From an uncultured Clostridia bacterium (GTDB taxonomy: Bacteria; Bacillota; Clostridia; Christensenellales; UBA1242), in contig USJH01000028.1 in NCBI GenBank assembly GCA_900554955.1, positions 1 to 9,649 of the forward strand: DNA of 9,649 nt, in the 5' to 3' direction. Shown here in pieces: positions 7,016 to 9,649 of this stretch. Each line of letters begins with the position of its first letter. Position 1 is the stretch's first letter. The position numbers and the translations under genes were made by a program. The notes beneath the pieces were generated by a model. It had not been told where the DNA came from and did not search any database. It saw only the letters and a program-made list of their open reading frames with translations.

Positions 7016-7372
7016 ATGGAAAATAAAACAAACAATCAAAACACAAACGAACTTAAATTTTCAAGAAAACAACTCACAAAAGATGTTGTTAAACAAGTTC
7101 TTGGCGAAAGAGAATTTTGCGAGCTTGAACCAAGCAAAAAATGTAACTATTGTGGCGAGTGCTTAATGTGCGATCTTGACCCTAACAAAATCTGCAACAA
7201 CTGCGGCAAATGTCTTGACGAATATAACACCGATGAAAAGGGCTATGTTTCAATCAAGATTGACAAAATCATTGCCGGCGATGACATGGGTCTTGACGAT
7301 CTTTACAAACAATACGGTCTTGATGATGACGAAGAACCTGATCAAATCAAGCCTAAAAATGAAAACAAATAA
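7016..7372 (+). CDS. Small Cys-rich protein with duplicated CX7CX2CX2C motif, function unknown
   Basis: I do not recognise this 118-residue protein. Residues 1-34 are polar, basic and probably partly helical. Residues 35-50 and 52-67 are a near-perfect internal duplication: CELEPSKKCNYCGECL, one M, then CDLDPNKICNNCGKCL. Each unit has four cysteines (C35, C43, C46, C49 and C52, C60, C63, C66). That suits two zinc sites or two iron-sulfur clusters, but the classical ferredoxin C-P ending is missing. The rest is acidic, with IDKIIAGDDMGLDDLYKQYGLDDDEE and a charged tail. No signal peptide or membrane segment is seen, so it is probably cytosolic. The start is the ATG with AAAGGA nine bases before it. 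A GTG 18 bases upstream is in frame but lies at the transcript start, so it was rejected. The gene is divergent from lexA and shares its 128-base control region. Confidence 0.85.
   Translation: MENKTNNQNTNELKFSRKQLTKDVVKQVLGEREFCELEPSKKCNYCGECLMCDLDPNKICNNCGKCLDEYNTDEKGYVSIKIDKIIAGDDMGLDDLYKQYGLDDDEEPDQIKPKNENK
7118..7216 (+). repeat. Tandem 16-codon duplication inside the Cys-rich gene
   Basis: Codons 35-50 (7118-7165) and 52-67 (7169-7216) encode the same pattern C-[ED]-L-[ED]-P-x-K-x-C-N-x-C-G-x-C-L. The match is far better in protein than in DNA, because different codons are used. This points to an old, functionally maintained duplication rather than recent slippage. Confidence 0.85.
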
Positions 7373-7461
7373 CATATCAAATTTGTATAAACATTATTAT
7401 AATAGGATAATTATTTATTCTTAGTAAAGAAGCACATGAATTGATAAGAAAAAATAAAATA

Positions 7462-7493
7462 AAAACACTCACAATTGTGGGTGTTTTCTTTTA
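7462..7493 (+). terminator. Intrinsic terminator downstream of the Cys-rich gene
   Basis: AAAACACTCAC (7462-7472) pairs with GTGGGTGTTTT (7477-7487), one T-G wobble, loop AATT, followed by a T-rich tail with one C. It is about 90 bases after the stop codon. The gap 7373-7461 holds no open reading frame of note and only an isolated TATAAT (7398-7403) without a -35. Confidence 0.8.
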
Positions 7494-7496
7494 AAT

Positions 7497-7512
7497 TTTT
7501 ACGACCGTAAAA
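7497..7512. other. 16-bp inverted repeat TTTTACG-AC-CGTAAAA, possible protein-binding site
   Basis: Two perfect 7-base arms are separated by two bases, placed just after a terminator and well away from any recognised promoter. The direct repeat AAAGTGTCA follows at 7510-7518 and 7541-7549, 31 bases apart. It looks like an operator, but no gene is obviously positioned to be controlled, and the tRNA-Trp terminator lies just beyond. Confidence 0.4.
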
Positions 7513-7571
7513 GTGTCAATGAAAAAACAACTCACTCATCAAAGTGTCACATATTTTGAAATTTTAATCTT

Positions 7572-7607
7572 ATTGAAAAATAAAAGAGAAGTCAAGCGAC
7601 TTCTCTT
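7572..7607 (-). terminator. Intrinsic terminator of tRNA-Trp
   Basis: AAGAGAAGTC and GACTTCTCTT form a perfect 10-pair stem with a four-base loop (7584-7607). On the minus strand a T-rich tail (TTTTATTTTT) follows. It begins 9 bases after the encoded CCA end of the tRNA. Confidence 0.9.
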
Positions 7608-7616
7608 AATTTTGTT

Positions 7617-7690
7617 TGGCAGGGGTGGAAGGAATCGAACCCTCCTCTGGAGTTTTGGAGACTCTCATTCTACCGATGAACTACACCCCT
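7617..7690 (-). tRNA. trnW: tRNA-Trp (anticodon CCA)
   Basis: The 74-base minus-strand sequence folds into a cloverleaf. The acceptor stem is AGGGGTG/CACCCCT, discriminator G, with an encoded CCA. The D arm is GTTC/GAAT with loop ATCGGTA, and the T arm is GAGGG/CCTTC with loop TTCGATT. The anticodon loop is CTCCAAA, so the anticodon is CCA and reads UGG. It closely resembles bacterial tRNA-Trp, including the GCCA end. One oddity is that the outer anticodon-stem pair (27-43) is A/C rather than a Watson-Crick pair. A36-A37-A38 is the MiaA recognition triplet. The gene stands alone, with its own consensus promoter and terminator. Because the anticodon is CCA, not UCA, there is no sign of UGA reassignment. 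Confidence 0.96.
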
Positions 7691-7701
7691 AAACACGATG
7701 C

Positions 7702-7730
7702 ATTATATCATTTTATATTCTCATTGTCAA
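7702..7730 (-). promoter_or_regulatory. Consensus promoter of tRNA-Trp
   Basis: On the minus strand there is TTGACA (7725-7730), exactly 17 bases, and TATAAT (7702-7707), all perfect matches. The -10 ends 11 bases before the mature tRNA 5' end, so the precursor leader is only about 4-5 bases. It is the strongest promoter in the window. Confidence 0.9.
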
Positions 7731-7843
7731 CTGCTGAAAAATATTTTAATAATAATTTGCAGCCACACATAATATCACCGTCGTCATAAAGTTTAACAGG
7801 TTAAATAGCACCAGCTGAATGCTTGATTTTTTGAAAAAACATC

Positions 7844-7871
7844 TTGAATTAAAGCAAAATTATGCTATAAT
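7844..7871 (+). promoter_or_regulatory. Promoter of the transglutaminase-like gene
   Basis: TTGAAT (7844-7849), a 16-base spacer and TATAAT (7866-7871), with an extended -10 TGC at 7863-7865. Transcription would start near 7878. This places the ATG at 7819 upstream of the transcript and supports the start at 7930. Confidence 0.75.
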
Positions 7872-7877
7872 TATAGC
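7864..7877. promoter_or_regulatory. Perfect 14-bp palindrome over the -10 box, candidate operator
   Basis: GCTATAATTATAGC is fully self-complementary and covers the -10 box up to the predicted transcript start. A repressor bound there would block RNA polymerase. The regulator is unknown, and the sequence is not the LexA-type box seen near lexA. An AT-rich -10 region can give such symmetry by chance, which limits confidence. Confidence 0.4.
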
Positions 7878-7929
7878 GTTATTGAAAGCTATTAAAAAAT
7901 CTAAAAAAAAATTTATTTGGAGATATTTT

Positions 7930-8817
7930 ATGTTTGATTTTTTTAAAAGAAAAAAGAAGAAAAACCCTATTGAAAAAATAGATAAAGATGAGTTTACAAA
8001 AAAAATACCAAACGAAGCAATAAAAGAAGCAGAAACCCCAAAAGCGAAAGTAGAACCTGTTAAGGCTGCACCAGTTCAAACTGAAAACGTTGCTAAACCA
8101 AAGCAAAAAACCAAAGAAGAGCTTCTTATTGAACAACTTCAGACAAAGCCAGCCCTTAAAGCATATTATGACATTGTTGTGAAAACATTTGACGGAAAAG
8201 GTGCTCGTGACCTTGTTGATGGAATTGATCAAGCAGTTGACCAAATTTTCTCGGAAAATTGCATTGTTATCACCGGAGCTGAAAGCTTGGAGCAAAAGCT
8301 TGCTTATGCAAGAAAAGCATTTGACTATATTGCAAAAAATATTGAATATGACAAAAATTTAACAAACTTTTTGCGATTCACATCAAAAACTCTTTATCAC
8401 GAAAACATCAACAAAGAAATTTTGAAAGAAATCTATTTTGGACTATATAACCACGCTGGAACCTGCCTTAGTAACTCTTGCACAATTTCATATATGTTTG
8501 AAAAAATCGGCCTTGATTCAAAAGTCATTGGTCTTGGCGACCACGCAGTTGTTGAAGTTAATTTTAATGGAAAACCACTTTATTGCGACTCAACCTATGA
8601 AAATGGAATAATAAGCGGGCTTGACCAAGAATCAATTGCTCAAGGAAAAGGTTATGGTGCGGGCTTCATGCAAGATGAAAGATTGCTTAGCGATCGCAAC
8701 TATCACAAAACTCTTGAACTTCCAAAAATGTCACTTGTTTTTCAAGCAAACATTCTTAAAGAAGAGTCTGAAAATGGAACATATTATTTCACCATTGATG
8801 ACACATTTGATAAATAA
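7930..8817 (+). CDS. Transglutaminase-like superfamily protein with basic N-terminus
   Basis: The fold is that of transglutaminase-like/papain-type enzymes, which use a Cys-His-Asp triad for hydrolysis or transfer at amide bonds. In the 295-residue protein the triad is C179 in HAGTCLSNSC, H205 in GLGDHAVVEVNF and D220 in YCDSTYENG, in the family's order and near its usual spacing. Residues 1-24 are strongly basic (MFDFFKRKKKKNP). A Lys/Pro/Ala/Glu-rich linker follows to about residue 60, then a helical lead-in (AYARKAFDYIAKNIEYD) typical of these domains. There is no signal peptide, so it is probably cytosolic or held at the membrane by the basic end. The start is the ATG with TTGGAGA at 7917-7923. 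A longer frame from 7819 lacks a ribosome site and lies upstream of the promoter. It is monocistronic, with its own terminator. Substrate and biological role are unknown. Confidence 0.8.
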   Translation: MFDFFKRKKKKNPIEKIDKDEFTKKIPNEAIKEAETPKAKVEPVKAAPVQTENVAKPKQKTKEELLIEQLQTKPALKAYYDIVVKTFDGKGARDLVDGIDQAVDQIFSENCIVITGAESLEQKLAYARKAFDYIAKNIEYDKNLTNFLRFTSKTLYHENINKEILKEIYFGLYNHAGTCLSNSCTISYMFEKIGLDSKVIGLGDHAVVEVNFNGKPLYCDSTYENGIISGLDQESIAQGKGYGAGFMQDERLLSDRNYHKTLELPKMSLVFQANILKEESENGTYYFTIDDTFDK

Positions 8818-8837
8818 GCAACATATAAACCAGTTTT

Positions 8838-8872
8838 AAAAGCCATAAAGAAAAATCTTTATGGCTTTTTAA
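8838..8872 (+). terminator. Intrinsic terminator of the transglutaminase-like gene
   Basis: A perfect 13-pair stem, AAAAGCCATAAAG (8838-8850) with CTTTATGGCTTTT (8857-8869), loop AAAAAT, ends in a short T run. It is 20 bases after the stop codon. Confidence 0.9.
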
Positions 8873-8926
8873 TTTTATAAAAACAACAAAATCGTCAATA
8901 TATAAAAATGTTACACATCAAAATTG

Positions 8927-8956
8927 TTGACATTGACACTTGAAATTTGCTAATAT
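8927..8956 (+). promoter_or_regulatory. Promoter of rnhA, placing the transcript start at or next to the AUG
   Basis: TTGACA (8927-8932), 18 bases, then TAATAT (8951-8956). A second TTGACA follows directly (8933-8938), but its spacing of 12 is too short. The expected start, 6-7 bases after the -10, falls at 8962-8963, the first base of the ATG. Confidence 0.65.
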
Positions 8957-8962
8957 TTGCAT

Positions 8963-9418
8963 ATGGAAAAAGAGAAAAAACAAGTTACAATTTATACCGA
9001 TGGTGCATGCTCTGGAAACCCAGGAAACGGCGGGTGGGGAGCAATTTTAATGTTTAATGACAGAAAAAAAGAAATCTCTGCTGGGGAGCAAAACACAACC
9101 AATAACCGCATGGAACTGACAGCGGTTATAGAAGCTCTAAAACTTTTAAAAGAGCCTTGCAAGGTTAATCTTTACAGCGATTCAGCCTATGTTGTTAATG
9201 CCTTTTTAAACGATTGGATTTCGTCTTGGAAAGCAAACGGCTGGAAAGGTTCAGACAAAAAGCAAGTTAAAAACCTTGACCTTTGGCTTGAACTTGACAA
9301 TCTTTGCACCACACATGATGTTACTTTTATTAAAGTTAAAGGCCATGCCGATAACGAATTTAACAACCGCTGTGACTTGCTTGCCACAAGTGCAATCAAT
9401 AAAATATCTATCGAATAA
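8963..9418 (+). CDS. rnhA: Ribonuclease HI
   Basis: RNase HI cuts the RNA strand of RNA-DNA hybrids, clearing R-loops and replication primers with two metal ions. From the ATG at 8963 the protein has 151 residues, the family's standard size. All active-site residues are present: D13 in YTDGACSGNPG, E51 in TTNNRMELTAV, D73 in LYSDSAYVV, H128 in VKGHADNEFNNR and D138 in RCDLLA. The basic-protrusion segment (WISSWKANGWKGSDKKQVKN, 85-104) is kept, so this is the E. coli-like type rather than the shorter archaeal-type form. No Shine-Dalgarno sequence precedes the start, unlike every other complete gene here, and the promoter suggests a leaderless mRNA. A TTG two codons upstream is possible but would precede the transcript start. 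No intrinsic terminator is evident behind it. Confidence 0.95.
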   Translation: MEKEKKQVTIYTDGACSGNPGNGGWGAILMFNDRKKEISAGEQNTTNNRMELTAVIEALKLLKEPCKVNLYSDSAYVVNAFLNDWISSWKANGWKGSDKKQVKNLDLWLELDNLCTTHDVTFIKVKGHADNEFNNRCDLLATSAINKISIE

Positions 9419-9446
9419 ACAAAATCAGACTCCATATTGATTGTAA

Positions 9447-9586
9447 ATCATAGCAAAATTTAATTTTGCATGATAGTCCGCTTCACTCACATGATAGCAG
9501 GCTAGAATGTTCCGGCTCTCTTCCGAACCGCCGGATTGCTAACCCACATCTTGATACACCTTTTTTGGCTCAAAAATTCGCATCAA
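9447..9586. other. Cluster of three hairpins, possible structured RNA; strand unknown
   Basis: The 231 bases after rnhA hold no convincing protein gene. Three successive inverted repeats are present. First, 9447-9474: ATCAT-a-GCAAAAT against ATTTTGC-ATGAT, loop TTA. Second, 9500-9544: GGCTAG and TCCGGC against GCCGGA and CTAACC, with an internal loop, one mismatch and a 13-base top loop. Third, 9551-9586: TTGAT and TTTTTG against CAAAAA and ATCAA. The middle hairpin is the most GC-rich spot of the window. CATGATAG occurs twice (9469-9476, 9490-9497). It matches no riboswitch or RNA class I can name. A plus-strand frame of about 53 codons crosses it but looks like no known protein. Confidence 0.4.
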
Positions 9587-9600
9587 TCTATTGCTTCACA

Positions 9601-9628
9601 TTTTCAAATTAATAAGATTTGATAGAAT
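9601..9628 (+). promoter_or_regulatory. Weak promoter candidate for a gene beyond the right end
   Basis: TTTTCA (9601-9606), 16 bases and TAGAAT (9623-9628) with an extended -10 TGA. The -35 is poor and nothing downstream is visible, so this is only a possibility. Confidence 0.2.
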
Positions 9629-9649
9629 GATTTATTGATGATGCATAAG

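Noticed and set aside
7391..7461. A possible small RNA or promoter (TATAAT at 7398-7403) ending at the terminator 7462-7493.
   Set aside because: No -35 element or extended -10 was found, and the terminator is explained by the upstream Cys-rich gene.
7519..7692. A plus-strand frame of about 57 codons starting at ATG 7519.
   Set aside because: It runs through the tRNA-Trp terminator and the whole tRNA gene on the opposite strand, has no ribosome site and resembles no protein.
7819..7929. A 37-codon N-terminal extension of the transglutaminase-like protein.
   Set aside because: There is no ribosome site before ATG 7819, and the clear promoter at 7844-7871 lies inside it. ATG 7930 has TTGGAGA at the right distance.
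7511..8941. An 11-base match, CATTGACACTT, in opposite orientations near 7511-7521 and in the rnhA promoter (8931-8941).
   Set aside because: Matches of this length are expected by chance in a window of this size and base composition.
9187..9435. An 82-codon minus-strand frame opposite the end of rnhA.
   Set aside because: It is a shadow of the conserved rnhA reading frame, with no family resemblance.
9454..9615. A plus-strand open frame of about 53 codons after rnhA.
   Set aside because: It has no start codon with a ribosome site, its residues look random, and the DNA is better described by three hairpins.

Overview
The window is AT-rich DNA from what looks like a low-GC Bacillota (Firmicutes) genome, most likely clostridial or a related uncultured gut-type lineage. 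This placement is inferred from the mutS-mutL-miaA gene order with lexA close by, an endonuclease-type MutL, AAAGGA/GGAG-type ribosome binding sites, consensus sigma-A promoters and short U-tract terminators. tRNA-Trp has a CCA anticodon and every gene ends where a standard code predicts, so UGA is read as stop. No insertion sequence, CRISPR array, prophage or toxin-antitoxin module was found.

Layout. (1) 1-3423: the 3' end of mutS, then mutL and miaA, packed as one operon on the plus strand and closed by a bidirectional terminator. (2) 3465-6040: a lipid-type divergent pair. On the minus strand is a three-part protein (PlsC-type acyltransferase, zinc ribbon, PH/GRAM-like tail). On the plus strand is a serine-palmitoyltransferase-like alpha-oxoamine synthase with a good extended -10 promoter. 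(3) 6041-7372: two facing terminators, then lexA on the minus strand, a LexA-box-like palindrome over its promoter, and a divergent small protein with two tandem eight-cysteine-total repeats. (4) 7373-7730: a terminator, an unexplained 16-bp palindrome, and a single tRNA-Trp gene on the minus strand with its own perfect consensus promoter and terminator. (5) 7731-8872: a transglutaminase-fold protein with a basic N-terminus, whose promoter carries a perfect 14-bp palindrome. (6) 8873-9418: RNase HI, apparently on a leaderless mRNA. (7) 9419-9649: no convincing protein gene, but a run of three hairpins including the most GC-rich patch of the window, possibly a structured RNA.

How the genes fit together: MutS and MutL do mismatch repair, LexA controls the SOS response and RNase HI removes RNA-DNA hybrids, so genome maintenance is the main theme. 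MiaA modifies A37 of tRNAs with an A36-A37-A38 loop, and the tRNA-Trp here has that loop. The acyltransferase and the alpha-oxoamine synthase both use acyl thioesters in their families and may be a lipid unit, which is inference. The least explained items are the duplicated Cys-rich protein beside lexA, the acyltransferase/zinc-ribbon/PH-like architecture and the structured segment at the right end.
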